From Rhizophagus clarus (lineage: Eukaryota > Glomeromycota > Glomeromycetes > Glomerales > Glomeraceae), in NCBI GenBank assembly GCA_015698045.1, contig BLAL01000013.1, positions 930,001-994,000 on the forward strand: DNA of 64,000 nt. Direction: 5' to 3'. Positions 34,594-47,735 of this stretch are shown in pieces. Under the pieces are notes generated by a model. It made no database searches, was not told the DNA's origin, and was given only the letters and a program-made list of their open reading frames with translations. Positions within the stretch are counted from its first letter, which is position 1; each line of letters starts with the position of its first letter. Position numbers and translations under genes: made by a program.

Positions 34594-37500
34594 CTACAAA
34601 AAAAACACTAATATAACGAAAATCGCATCATCTAATATTTGTACGATGAATAAAGAAAAATTATTATATGCTTTAGAAGCAATGAGTAAACATAATATTG
34701 ACTTTTATGGTTTCTCCGAGACCAATATTACGAAACGTCAAGCTGAGATATGGCAAAAACAATTAGGTTTCCATGGCTACTTTAGTTACTCGCAACAAAG
34801 GGGCAAAGGTCAAGGCGTTGGAATTATTGTCCGCGCTGACTACAACATCTTCGTACATAAAGCAGTTGCAGATAAGAAAGGGTGTCTTATCTACCTTGAC
34901 TTATATTTTAGTCAGAACAAAAAACTATGTTTGATTCAAGTGTATGTGAATGCAAACAAAAAAGAAAGATCACAAATTGAGAACTTATACGAAGAAATTG
35001 AAAAAACCATTGACGATGCCATAAAGAATCACATGGAAATTATCATAATGGGTGACTTTAACATCAATTACCAAAAATACTTATCAGCCTTTATTAACAA
35101 CAGATGGTATTACAGTTTGTTCAGAATGCTCGAAGGCAAACATTGCTTAGACACACTTCCGCTATTTAATGACAACGATGAAGATATTATTACATATACG
35201 CCTTCTGATCCTAACAAGCAACCTGCTAGGTTAGATTACATTTGGGCCTCGTTACCAATCATTAGTAAATGCCTTGATTGCTCAGTAATAGAGAATGACT
35301 ACTTCAAGACAGATCACAAAACTGTCATGCTGTCAATTGATACAGCTGCACTAATTGGCCGGAAAACTGCTAAAATGAACAAAAAGAAAAAGAAAATTAC
35401 CCGTACTGTCTTTGCATATGACGAGATGGACAAAGAAGATCATGACGATTTCAGATGGGACAACTTCAAGAAAGAACTTGATGCACGGATTGATCAACTT
35501 GATCTTAAAAGTAGAAAGATTACAAAAAGACGCCATATTGATAGCGTATGGGATTGTCTTAGACAGATTATCATGAAAGCTGCTAAAGAAAAGATCAAGA
35601 ATAGAGAAGTAGTAAAGAACAGAATTAAGACTACTCCTGAACAAAAATTGGCAATATATTACGACTTGAGATATATTATCAACCGTATACAAGAAATCTG
35701 TTCCCTTATAAGGAAATTAAGAAATGTCCCTGAACTGGAAATGATCGACAGATGGACGCGACTTCAAGTCATGATCTCTAAACTAAAAGACAAATATGAG
35801 ATAATTACCACCCATCATCTTCTTACTTTCAACGATAACTCTCACTTCACTCTGTACTTAAAAGAGTTGAATGATATTCGCAAACACTTGAGACACGTGT
35901 TCAAGATTGAACTTCACATCTTGGAACAAGAACAAATCGTATCGAGTATCAAAAAACGTTGCGTCAATTATAAAGACGACCAAGCTAAGATGATTACCTC
36001 TATTACTGAAAAAGAAATGGCTCATATTTCTATTGAAAAAATTTATAAGAAAGACCATAATGGTAACGAGTCACTTATCACAGATGAATCAGAAGTGTTA
36101 CGAGAAACCAACCACCACTTTCAGACTATAGCGGGATCTGTCAACAGAAAGAAACCTATTCAAGGGCGCTGGAAAGAACAATACAAACCTCTTGATAGTG
36201 TTAATGATGACATATATTCTGACATAATGAACCTACCATCTAAAGATGAATGGCTTGATATAATTAGAAATACTCCAAATGGAAAGGCTGCCGGTCTCTC
36301 TGGCATCTCCAATGAAATGTTGAAGCATCTAAGTGATGATTGTCACGATATTTTATATTATTTGATTTGCAAAATTATAGAATTTGGCTATCTCCCCAAA
36401 CAATAGAAACAGGCAACAGTATTCCCCATCGCCAAACCAAAGCCCTTCAACTGCGAGTTATCGAATTCCCGACCAATTACGCTATTAGAAACCACAAGAA
36501 AAGCGCTTATTACCTTGTTGAACCGTCGTTTAACAACAATTTTGAAAGATCATAATGTTTTACAGGCCAACCAATTCGCTGGTTTGCCTAAACAATCAAC
36601 TTTTGAACCCATAAGAATCGTTAATGAACTTCTCCAAGACGCTATTGATAACAACAATGAATTATGGATATTATCCCAGGATATGGGTAAGGCCTATGAT
36701 TGAGTTAATACCTTCCAACTCAAAAAAGCCATGGAAAGAATCAGGATTCCTACAGCATATACTAGTTTGATCCTAGAACTCTTCAAAGACAGACAAAACC
36801 AAGTAGTCACAGCTTATGGAAAGACGCCTGCTTATGACATTCTAACGGGTATCGACCAGGGGGAAGTTATTTCGCCCATCTTATGGTGCATTTACTACGA
36901 CCCCCTTCTCGCTGAAATTAACAAACATAACTTGGGATACACCTTCAGCACAAAAAATATTACTAAAGCACAGGAAGAACCAACTGAGATTTTTCAACAA
37001 AACATTCCTGTTATGGCCTATATGGACGATACCCAGTGGATCACTGATGAGAAGCATAAATTAGAAAAAATGCTGTATATTGCAGATTCTTTCTACCGGC
37101 TTAACGACATTCAGATTAACAAAGATAAATCTGAACTCATGATGAGAACAAAGAAATGACGCCATCGATACTCTCATAATTATAATGATAAAATTCTTAT
37201 TCAATTTGGAAGAGATCATATTAACATTAAAGCCAAACACCCTTGCGAACCTACCCGTATTCTGGGAGTGCATTTCAATATCAAAAATGATAACAGATAT
37301 TTAATATCCAAAATCAAAACTGAAGTTGATCATCTTACTAATCTTATGTATAAGAAGAAGATTACTGATAAACACATCCTTTACATATTCAATCGTATTA
37401 TTATTCCTAGAATTGAATATTGGTCGCAAGTTACGGTCTTATCCAAAAAAGACACAGAAAATTTGATCATTCCCTTCAGAAGGATATTCAAGAATAAATT

Positions 37501-40290
37501 GAAATTCGCTCGAACAGCTCCCAATGCAATTTTGGACAACCCTTATATATATGGATACAGAAATCTTTACGAAAATCAACTTCAAGCGAAAATTACTGAA
37601 TTCTGCATCCAACTTAACGATACTGGCGTCCTTGGAAAAGTTACTCAAATTCGCTTAAAATCATTACAGATTCAATTATGGAGTTCAACTAATTTAGTTC
37701 AAAAAATTCCGTTTGATAAAATTCCCCGCTCAATGATGAATAATTATCTTCTGAATATGTCTTTACTTTGTAAAGAAAATAATATATCCTTTAATATAAT
37801 TAATAGAAATGAATTTTCTAATATTGGTGGAGGCAAAGTACTACTTACCGATGTTGTTAGTAACAAATTTTATTCAGAGTTTAGACCAACACTTCGAAGA
37901 AATCTTATTCTATTCTTAGATCAGGTCATTTCTGGAGACAAATCACGCTTACTTTTATGGGCTGATATTGTTAATAAATATTATTATCCTCAAGATACCA
38001 ATAATAAAGGTACTAAGGAAGCTAAATGGTACAAACATCTCAAACCGCTGATTACTGTTGACGGTTACAATCTACACAATCACATCAAACAACTTTTTAC
38101 GGCACGTTTTGATAATGTTGAAGATAGCCACCCATACGACATCGAACAAAGAGATAGATCCCTTGTCGCGACCTATAATCCACATCACAACTCCTTCCTT
38201 CTTGGAAAAGTTCACAAATTCAACAATGATGACAGTGTTGTTCTCAAACACTTTATCTCTGACTTCTCCTTATCCACTATAGATCGTACTTATGTTTCAC
38301 AATGCGATATCCCTCATTGTAATGCGAATACCTCCACCAAAGGATCTATTTGTACTTTCACAGCACAACACCAACATCTTGTACCCTTGTTGACGGCCAG
38401 GAAATTTACGAAAAAAAAGATTAAAGAAAGCCACTATATTAATTATAATGCTTTTAATCTTTTTGATATAGCAAAGAAAAAGTTTGAACTTTCACAAAGT
38501 CCGTTATCAAACAGTCACGTGACCACAACCCATCAACATGATAATACTATTCTTGATATATTAGAACCATCACCTTCCAGAAACAAGCTACTGATTATTC
38601 AAAGGACATTAGCAGTTTGCAACAATCCTAACAGACACATCTTCGAGTTCTATACTGACGGATCACTCATCAATCCGGATTCCGAACAATGTAGTATTAG
38701 CTGTTCGTTCGCGCTATTACAAAATACATTTGACATACCAGAAGTAGAATTTTCCTGTACAGTTGAAAAATGGCCTTCTGCATATAGAGGAGAATTATTA
38801 GCTGTCACCCTAGCTTTAATCGTCGTTCTGCCTAATAGCAAAGTTATGATTAAAACAGACTCACTTAATGTCATATTGCAATTCGAACAGTTGAAAAAAT
38901 CAAGATTCTCTCAGAGTGCTAGAGAACATTTTAAGACAAATAATAACTTCTTATGGAATGTCTTAATTAGAATCATCAAAAAATTGAATCTCATTGTTGA
39001 GCTTTTTAAAGTACCTGCACATGCTGATTGCGGTGGCAATAATTATGCCGACAAGCTGACGAAGGATGCACACTTCGAACAAGATAACCATATTCTATTT
39101 AAATCAGCCGCTACTACAATGAAACTCCTTCCACAATGGAATGGAATCACAATTGAAAATAAACTAAGAAGATTCATCCGTACAACTACTACCTATAAAG
39201 GCTTGGAAAACTTCATCAATTTACGAAGAAATACGAAATATCGAAAATTAGAAGTTGATTGGACTTCTACCTTCCAATGTCTTAATTGCGATATACAAAA
39301 TAATGAAACTTCAATGTCATCGTTAAAGATTAAAGTGCAGAAGGTTCACTTATTAATTGAGGAAATACCTACTATAAAACAAATAAAAAAGTCCTTTTTG
39401 GAAATTTATGACAATTGGAAATGCCCAAGTTGCGGTCTCGAAGATGAAACATTCAATCACGTGTGATCATGTGATGAACATAAGAATACTTTGCTAAGAA
39501 TACGAAATAGAACTATTGATCTATTAGTATATTGGATATTAGAATGTGACTCTCATCTCCAAAATGTTCCTGTCGCTTCCTCATTACATAGCCTTCATAT
39601 ATGAGATATTGGCTATAACATTAATGAGTTTACTTTTATTGATCTCATCAAGGGTATCATTCCGTCAATGTTATATCACACAATTAATTCTTGGATTACC
39701 AAAGATAATTCAATTAAAATATTAATACAGATGCGACAATATATTTTTGAACAAACATTTACAGAAGTTTGGCTTCCTCGATGCTCTTATTTAAAAGAGT
39801 TCGAACGGTCATTGGGATTAACAAAAAAGAAAAAATTAACGTTAAAAAATTTTAGATCGTTATCCCCTAATAATAATAATAATGATAATTTAGAAAATTC
39901 GTTTGATGCACTAGAAAGTATTAGAAAAAATATATATTTTGGTTATAGTATTATTGATTTTTATACTAATCTTACTTTGTAACGCGCCATGTAGATTTAA
40001 AATTATGACTTATAGAAATTTTTCATAGGTTTGTTTATTTTTCTTCTGCGAGAGAGGGTCTCAGTTCACCTCATTGAGTGAAAGAGGCAGTGGGAGTCTA
40101 TGGGAATGGTTCTTTAGTAGTGGGTTACTTTTAGATAGTTCTATTTATTATTCACTCCACCATCGAAGTAGATTTATTCTTCTAGTAGTTTTGTTTATTT
40201 TATTATTTCATTTTTCATTTTTTTGTATTGATTTGTTATAATTTTTTATGTATGCATTCTACTATCTCTTAAATAAAAATAAAAATAAAA
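34594..40290 (+). mobile_element. non-LTR retrotransposon (LINE) with APE endonuclease, RT and RNase H
   Basis: About 5.7 kb between target-site duplications, ending in an A-rich microsatellite tail (aaataaaaataaaaataaaa) instead of pure poly(A). It has one long coding frame with APE-type endonuclease, reverse transcriptase, RNase H and a C-terminal zinc-knuckle-like motif, the order found in I/Tad-group LINEs. No ORF1 is visible upstream, so it is either 5'-truncated or of a one-ORF type. Confidence 0.92.
34646..39982 (+). pseudogene. LINE polyprotein (endonuclease-RT-RNase H), five nonsense codons
   Basis: One reading frame of about 1,779 codons with no frameshift. Endonuclease: FSETNIT, IIMGDFNIN, RLDYIWAS, TDHKTV. 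Linker rich in Lys/Glu. RT: NGKAAGLSGISNEMLKH, SQDMGKAYD, GIDQGEVISPILW and the catalytic AYMDDTQW. RNase H: FYTDGS, YRGELLAV, KTDSLNV, PAHADCGGNNYADKL. C-terminal CPSCGLEDETFNHV-x-SCDEH looks like a zinc-binding motif. Stops: TAG 36404-36406, TGA 36701-36703, 37157-37159, 39464-39466 and 39602-39604. Each can be derived by one transition from Trp or Arg (or Gln) at a position where that residue is plausible. The element inserted by target-primed reverse transcription; this copy is dead. Confidence 0.92.
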
Positions 40291-40306
40291 ATTAATTGCC
40301 TTTACA
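40291..40306. repeat. target-site duplication, copy 2 of 3
   Basis: Same 16-base core as at 34574; sits between the two retroelements. Confidence 0.85.
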
Positions 40307-41410
40307 AAAATGCAACTCTCTCTCCTTTTTATTTCGCATTTTGAAAATATTATTTCGCCATATGGGAAGAACCCTTAAGTGAAGAGTACTGTGTAAAGAA
40401 GCTGCCCTACACATGCAATAATTATTCACACACCAACTTGCAGTCCGCTACTTGTCTTTATTGAGTCCAGCGGTGCTGTTATTATGTTTTTAACGACTTT
40501 GAAGATGAGGTCGAAGACTTCAAGCTGGAAGAGAGAAATTTTCAAGGTGCTTAATAGAGAAGGTTCACTTTCTTTTTAAAGGTGTTGTTCCTGATGCTGT
40601 TTGGTGTTATTTCCTCCTTTACCTGGTTTTTTCCCCTGCTTTAGTGGATGGTTTTCCAGGGTTATGATTTTTCTTATTTTTTGGTGTATTTTCTTGTCTT
40701 TTCGTTTTGCCTCCTACTTTTTGGAGTTTTTCTGGGGGATAGGGGGTATCCCAAAATTGATCGACATAGGTGGCTTGGTGATTATTTCCTTTTGAGAGAG
40801 TTGGGTGTTTGTGTAAGGAGGGTGCAGATCTTGGTGATCAGTTTTTGATCAGGTGAGATTATGTTGAGCACGTGTTGGACTATCATGGGTTTTTACTGCA
40901 GTTTTTAGTTTTTTCTATTGGATATGCTGGTCATTAATCTTGGAGACCTAAATGGTTTGTCCGGATGCAGCCAAGTTGGCCAACCTGCTTGTAGGGATTA
41001 TTAATAGGTAGTAATATTACTCTGGAATATAGTCACTTAGAGAAATTTTTGTTTTTTGACCTTACTGACCAGTGCAGGGTAGATATACTTATCTTGGAGG
41101 CTGGCGGTGTTAGTCATAGGATATCTGCGGGGTACGGGCTTTGACTTACCTGGTCTTTGGATTGGCTGTAAGAGAGGTAGTGACTATGATTAGGATTAAC
41201 TGACCGTGAAGGGTTTCAACTCGATGTCGTACTTTCACATTAGTGTCAACCTTTTCTTGCTTAGTTCACCGGTTTAAGTAGATTATTCTTTTTTGCAATT
41301 TAGTATTTTAATGTATGTTCAAATTTTTGTTTTTCATGTAAATAATTTACTTAAATTCGCATCATGTTAGGTTCCTAACTGACACCCATACATAAAAATA
41401 AAAATAAAAA
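40307..41410 (+). mobile_element. 1.1-kb non-coding retroelement sharing the LINE tail type
   Basis: Bounded by the same 16-base target duplication and ending in the same tail (ataaaaataaaaataaaaa). It is richer in G/C than its surroundings, and has no credible protein: the open frames at 40601-40848 are hydrophobic low-complexity and overlap. Best read as a SINE-like or internally deleted element moved by LINE machinery. The last ~150 bases look loosely like the LINE 3' end (T-rich, gtagatttattctt / gtagattattctttt). Confidence 0.7.
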
Positions 41411-41426
41411 ATTAATTGCCTTTACA
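41411..41426. repeat. target-site duplication, copy 3 of 3
   Basis: Third copy of attaattgcctttaca, followed by a T-run; marks the right border of the double insertion. Confidence 0.85.
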
Positions 41427-42180
41427 GTTTTTTTTTTCATATTTTTTTACGTGCATGCATTATATTGGAAATAAAAACAATTGGCGTTTAGGTGACACTT
41501 ACAGAATTCTAATATATATCAGAATTTTTACATATTATTTTGTCCAGCAGGTCACTTAGCCTTAATAGTCTTTTTAAATCCCGTCCCTTAATATTCCTTA
41601 TATAAATTATAATTAAAAATGTTACTTTATAAATTTCACAGGATTGAAGGCAATCAAAATTACTACTTTGTTTATCCGTTATGCAATTATTTAGTGAAAA
41701 TTAGGAAAATATAACCAAACTATTAGAATTTCATCGACAACAAAGTTTTAGTTTTAAACTAGAGGCCACCTGCACCAGGATTACCATATATCATGAGCTA
41801 TAGTACCCAGATATTTTGTAAATTCCTGAGGATTGACCTTCATTACCATATAAATAACTCAAATTTTTATTATTAATAGAATATGTTTAAAAGATTGTAT
41901 AGCAAAAATGTATATTGGTCCCTAAATATTCATCAACAACATCAGACTCTTTGATACAATATTGATATTATATATCAATGCAATATTCATTACCAAATCA
42001 AGATACTCATTGTCTGTACATTACAATTTATATTATTTAAAATTTAATAAGTATCAAAATTAATTTTTTTTTATTGTCAAATAAATTAAAAGCCTACATT
42101 AATTTCTATACTAAAATCTATGCTAATCTAATTAATCCAACCCAAGAATTTATAAATAAACATATAGAAACATAGCAAAC
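41427..42180. other. intergenic, nothing recognised
   Basis: AT-rich, no gene or repeat recognised. Confidence 0.5.
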
Positions 42181-45030
42181 GTTTCTATTAAAAATGAAAA
42201 TAACTGGTAAAGCTTTATAAAGGAATTTACTATTTTTAAGTTTTAATCAAACCTATCAAATCTACGAAAAAACCAAAAAAAAAAGTATTAATGTTTCTAT
42301 AAAAAAAATAAATTAAAAATAAAATGAAGTTGTGAAATTAACTTGTAATTTACTTAGGATTCAACCCCTATATTTGAAGCTAGAATTTAAAAGAAATATT
42401 AATTAATGTTTCCATTTTAAGAAAAATAAAGTTTCGCAACAGGTGTTATGAAACTCAACGTTTTTATTCCTAGTACTTATAAAATCTGAATCTACAAATG
42501 AAAAAAAATGAAACATTAGAAATGTTTTGATAAAAGAAATAGTTTATTAACACACCATTTTAATACTTACTGAAATCCATATTCAAGGAAATCTAGCCAC
42601 CTAAAGTAAAAAGAAAATAAAAAAATGTTGATTGGTTAATGATATTTTTATTAAAAAAAGAACAATTTTATTTTATGTAAAAGTCAATATCTACCCGATA
42701 TTTAAAAAGAAAGTTTTTTTTTTAATATTCACCAACTACCTAAAAAAAAATACGAATGTTAATAATCATTTTGTTAAAAAATTTCTCCAAAAAAAAAAAA
42801 ACTAATACTCACCTTTAGAGGTTGTCTTTATTTTATTCAGGATATAGTAAATCATATAGGACATTATCCGCATGCCTAAAAAATGAAAAAAAACAAAAAA
42901 AACAAAAAATTATTATATGTATAAATAAAAAGACATTTTTTACTTTCTGACTTTCCATACCTGAAGGGACCTGAGAAAACGGTCTAAAAATTGGATAAAC
43001 AAAGAGTTGGTAATGTTCGTTAAATTAAATAAAAAAAAACAATTTTTTTTACTTGTTTGTATTTCATGCATGACTACCATAATTTCACTATTATTTTTTT
43101 CAATACAATACCCTAAAAAAAGGAAATAAAATAAAACGAACATTAGTAATGTTTGTTAAAATAAAAAAGAAAATAAAAATAAAATCTTTTTTTACTTGCC
43201 AATATATTTGAAAGCTCATGCTTTTAAAGATCTAAACTCTAAAGTCGTATCAACCATCTAAAAAAAAGGAAAAAGCAAAATATTAGTACCGTTTCGTTAA
43301 AAAAATTAGTTTTAAGTAACAGTAAAAAACTCCTCACCAAATTTCCTATGCATTATTCAAAATTCAAAGAACCGGCTATCTACAAAATAAAGAAAAAGAA
43401 CAAAATGTTGAAACACTTAGTTAAAAGGTTATTAATTTAAAAATAAAAAAATTTTCTTTTTTAACTATGCTTACCAATTTTCCCACATGTCCTAATATTT
43501 TAAACAACCGACTGTCTAAAAAAAGAAAGAAAAACAAAATGTTAGTAAAGTTTTATTAAATAAATGGAAAAAAGAACCAAAATACCAAAATACTACATCT
43601 AAAAAACTGGAGCTGCCTATTAAAAAATAAGAAATAACAATTAACATCTTTTATATGTTTCGTTGAAAGAAAACAATACATCACTCACACACTCACATAT
43701 TTGCACCTGCAGAAAGATAAATTTCTGGTTGACTTTGGTTTTTAAATGTATAATCACAGTATGAATATTCTGCAAAATTAACTTGTAAATCTTATCCATA
43801 TGCTTCGTTATGAACATAGCCTCTGGATGCTTCCATTTCTCTACTCTAGCTCCTATCTTTATTAGTCCTGCTCTTGATGTATTATCCTGCAATGTCCGAA
43901 GAAAGAAAAAATAAAAAAAACGAATAATTAGCAATGTTCGTTAAAATAAAGAAGCTGAAAAAAAGTTTTTTTCTACTTGCCAGATAGCTGTGCTCAAAGA
44001 ATCATAAAAACATCTAAAAAATAAACAATTAATTAGTAATATTCATTAAAATAATAATAAACCAAAAAAGATTTTTTACTTGCCAAATATCTACATCTAG
44101 AAAAAAAAACTAAAAAAAAAAATAATAAAAAAAAAAGAAAATTTAGCAAAATGAATAATCGCGAAAAAGTTACCTAATTAACAATTAGTGTTTTGTCATA
44201 AAATTTTATCACCACACTCACATTCTTACGCACTCACATATTCACACGTTTGCACACTTATACATGGGAATTGACATAAGAGTCAGAAATCCATAAAGTA
44301 GAAAATACTAAAAAGATTTTTTTAAAATTAAATTAAAATAGAATACAATAGTTACCGTTTTCCAAAAATAGGCATATTCTATTAATGTGAAGCTAATGGA
44401 GAAGGGAAAGAATGAAAGGACACATTAGGGAAAGGAAATGCGTGAAGGGAAGAGAAAGCTGGATGGGAAAAAGAAAAGGGTGAGAGGAAAAAAAGGAAAG
44501 GGAGAAGAAGGGAAGAGTCATAATCATTAATTTATTTGGATAAAAAAATGCGCATAACAGTGTAAATGTACTTTTGCAATTCCGCAATTCTGTAGTAAAG
44601 TCGATTAAAGGAGGACCAAGTATTAATGTTCTTAAATAATATATATAGCATATAATGTAACCTTACTTTAAAAAAAAAAAAAAACTTTCTTTTAGAAAAA
44701 AGGAAAAAATACGAACAATTAGCAATATTCATTAAAATATAAAAATCGAAAAAAAACAATTTTTTTTTTTACCTGTCGATATCTACGCCCAAATACTCAA
44801 AAACTATGTCTGAAAAAAAAAGAAAAAATGAACAGTCAGTAATATCCTTTAAAATAAAAATTCTTTGCCTTACTTGCCAAAATTCCACGCCCAATGCTTT
44901 GAACTTTTCTTTGTATTTCTTTTTTTCCATTGAACTTCCCTTTTCTTTCGCATTTCCTTTTCCTTTACAATTACTAAGAAAACTGTTACTAAATAAGAAA
45001 AATAAATAAAAGAACCAAAAATATATATTG
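42180..45030 (-). repeat. array of repeated intron/microexon-like modules (minus strand), part 1
   Basis: About 14-16 diverged modules of 100-140 bases. Read on the minus strand, each has a donor-like (G)GTAAG or GCAAGT, an A/T filler, a shared TTTTAACGAACATTACTAAT-type block (matches the fungal branch site CTAAY), a pyrimidine run, TAG or CAG, and then a 30-60-nt 'exon' such as that between 43262 and 43199 or 43516 and 43475. The exon-like parts also resemble one another (...CTTTAAA...GGACATGTGG...ATTTTG). They contain stops in most frames, so I do not call a protein. Confidence 0.55.
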
Positions 45031-45599
45031 GGATGAAAAAAAATTATAAAAAAAAAATAAGCCGTAAAAGAAAAACTGATCTGATAAAAACAGTCTTCAT
45101 AATCACCAGATTTTTTGAATCGTTAACGTAAACAGCTTCAAATCAGTTTTGGTAATAGATACTACATTAATACAACCACTATCATGGTGACCATACAATG
45201 TTGTAATTGCCTATTACTTATTAATATTAGTAAAACTTCAGTTACCAGAAATAAGTAATCAACATGGATTTGCTGATAAAATCGTTTAAATCGTCTTAAC
45301 TTTTAAATTTAGATCAGATCACGCTTTGCACAATTCAAAATTATTTATACGGGGTAATCTAAATATGACACTTTTTTTTTAGTTATATAGATTTATGGAA
45401 AACAATACATAAAATTTTCAACAATCAGAGTAATGTAAATAATTTAAAACCTCTTTTATTTTAATTTATCTGAAATGAATAAAGCAAGTACTTTACAGAA
45501 ACTCATCAAAATAAAAAATATGCTAGCGATGTTTTTAAAATATATCAGACATATGATATTTGCATTTCTGTTATCTCTCTTATAACTATATGCTTACAA

Positions 45600-45800
45600 T
45601 ATGTTGAAAATATGATTTAGAAATTTTAATTTTATATTGCTTTCATATATCGAAAATATATTAAAAATATGATTTAAAAATTTTAATTTTATATTGCTGT
45701 CATATATCAAAAACATGATTTAAAAATTCTAATTGTATATAGCTAGTATCATATATCAAAAATATATTAAAAATATGAATTAGGAATTAAGATTTCATAT
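45600..45800. repeat. AT-rich tandem repeat, period about 70 bp
   Basis: Three copies of aaaatatgatttaaaaatttt followed by aattttatattgct..catatatc, with small indels. Confidence 0.6.
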
Positions 45801-45845
45801 ATTGAAAGTATGTTGTACATGTAATAACTAGAATATGCAGTTTGC

Positions 45846-45864
45846 GGGGGGACTTCGTCCCCCC
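45846..45864. repeat. GC hairpin with ttc loop
   Basis: ggggggacttcgtcccccc: perfect 8-bp stem, 3-base loop, at the left border of the hairpin minisatellite. Confidence 0.75.
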
Positions 45865-45904
45865 CCAAGCACAAATAATTTTAAATATTTATTGCAAAGT
45901 AAGC

Positions 45905-47735
45905 TAAAGCGTTTGATTAATTATAAACGCCTTTTTTTAGGCGTTTATCACCGTTTTCAAAATGATGTATGCAGATATATCTGAATAAAAAGAAAAAGAA
46001 AACTGAAAACCGGACGAAAACTGGATGAAAACCGAACAAAACATGGATGAAAATCGGACGAATATTGGTATTCGAATATTCAATCACGAATAAATAGCGT
46101 ACACCATTTTGAAAATGGCGATAATTACAAAAAAATGCCTTTTTTTGGGCGTTAATTAAAGAAACGCTTTTTTAAGTGTTTAATCAGAAAAAGCGCTTTT
46201 TCTAAGCGCTTAATTAAAAAAAAATACACTTTTTTAAGCGTTTAATTTAAAAAAATGCCTTTTCTTTAGGCATTTAATTAAAAAAAAACGTTTTTTTAGG
46301 CGGTTTAATCAGAAAAAGTGCCTTTTTTAAGCGTTTGATTGAAAAAAAACGCTTTTTTTTAAGCGTTTGATTAAAAAAGAAAACGCTTTTTTAAGCGTTT
46401 AATTTAAAAAAATGCCTTTTCTTTAGGCGTTTAATTAAAAAAAAACGTTTTTTTAGGCGGTTTAATCAGAAAAAGTGCCTTTTTTAAGCGTTTGATTGAA
46501 AAAAAAACGCTTTTTTTTAAGCGTTTGATTAAAAAAGAAAACGCTCTTTTAAGCGTTTAATTTAAAAAAATGCCTTTTCTTTAGGCGTTTAATTAAAAAA
46601 AAACGTTTTTTTAGGCGGTTTAATCAGAAAAAGTGCCTTTTTTAAGCATTTGATTGAAAGAAAACGCTTTTTTTTTAAGCGTTTGATTAAAAAAAAACGT
46701 TTTTTTAAGCGTTTAATTTAAAAAAATGCCTTTTCATTAGGCATTTAATTAAAAAAAAAACGTTTTTTTTAGGCGGTTTAATCAGAAAAAGTGCCTTTTT
46801 TAAGCGTTTGATTTAAAAAAAACGCTTTTTTAAGCGTTTGATTAAAAAAAACCGCTTTTTTTTAAGCGTTTGATTAAAAAAGAAAACGCTTTTTTAAGCG
46901 TTTAATTTAAAAAAATGCCTTTTCTTTAGGCGTTTAATTAAAAAAAAAACGTTTTTTTAGGCGGTTTAATCAGAAAAAGTGCCTTTTTTAAGCGCTTGAT
47001 TAAAAAGAAAAACGCTTTTTTTAAGCGTTTGATTAAAAAAAACCGCTTTTTTTTAAGCGTTTGATTAAAAAAAATGCCTTTTCTTTAGGCGTTTAATTAA
47101 AAAACGCTTTTTTTAGGCGGTTTGATCAGAAAAAGTGCCTTTTTTAAGCACTTAATTGAAAAGATACTTTTTTTAAGCGTTTAATTAACGTTTAATTAAA
47201 AATATACGCTATTTTCTTAAGCATTTAATTGAAAAACGTCTTTTTTAGGCGTTTGTAATTAAAAAAAAATGCATTTTTTAGGCATTTAATTATAGAAACG
47301 CATTTTTTAAGCATTTAATTGGAAAAAGTGCTTTTTCTAAGCGCTTAATTAAAAAAACTTTTTCTTAAGAGTCTAATTAGCTTTTTTTAGGTGTTTATTA
47401 AAAAAAGAAGCCTTTTTTTAGGCGTTTATTAAAAAAAAAGAAGCCTTTTTTTAGGTGTTTATTAAAAAAAAAGAAGCCTTTTTTTTTAGGCGTTTATTAA
47501 TAAAAAAAAAGCCTTTTTTGTTAGGCGTTTAATCAGAAAAAGTTTTTAAGCGTTTAACTAAAAAAACGCTTTTTTAAGGGTTTAATTAAGAAAACGCTTT
47601 TTTTTAAACATTAATTAAAAAATTCCTTTTTTTAATTTTTAAACATTAATTAAAAAAGAACCTTTTTTTTAAGCGTTTAAATTAAAAGAAAAACGCTTTT
47701 TTTAATTGTTTAATTAAAAATTGTTTGTTTTTAAT
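45905..47735. repeat. 1.8-kb minisatellite of small hairpins
   Basis: Dozens of short inverted repeats of the form aacgctttttt-aagcgtt or tgcctttt-ctttaggcgt, separated by taattaaaaa. A higher-order unit of about 155-170 bases repeats near 46250, 46405, 46565, 46725 and 46910. The unit degrades toward the right end. No coding content. Confidence 0.85.

Noticed and set aside
40601..40848. Small hydrophobic proteins in the second retroelement
   Set aside because: Two overlapping frames of F/G/L-rich sequence over a T-rich stretch; no family look and no conservation evidence.
44393..44587. 64-aa frame on the minus strand with FPIQL/PFFSL repeats
   Set aside because: Arises from a purine-rich (gaaagg) tract; no start context or similarity.
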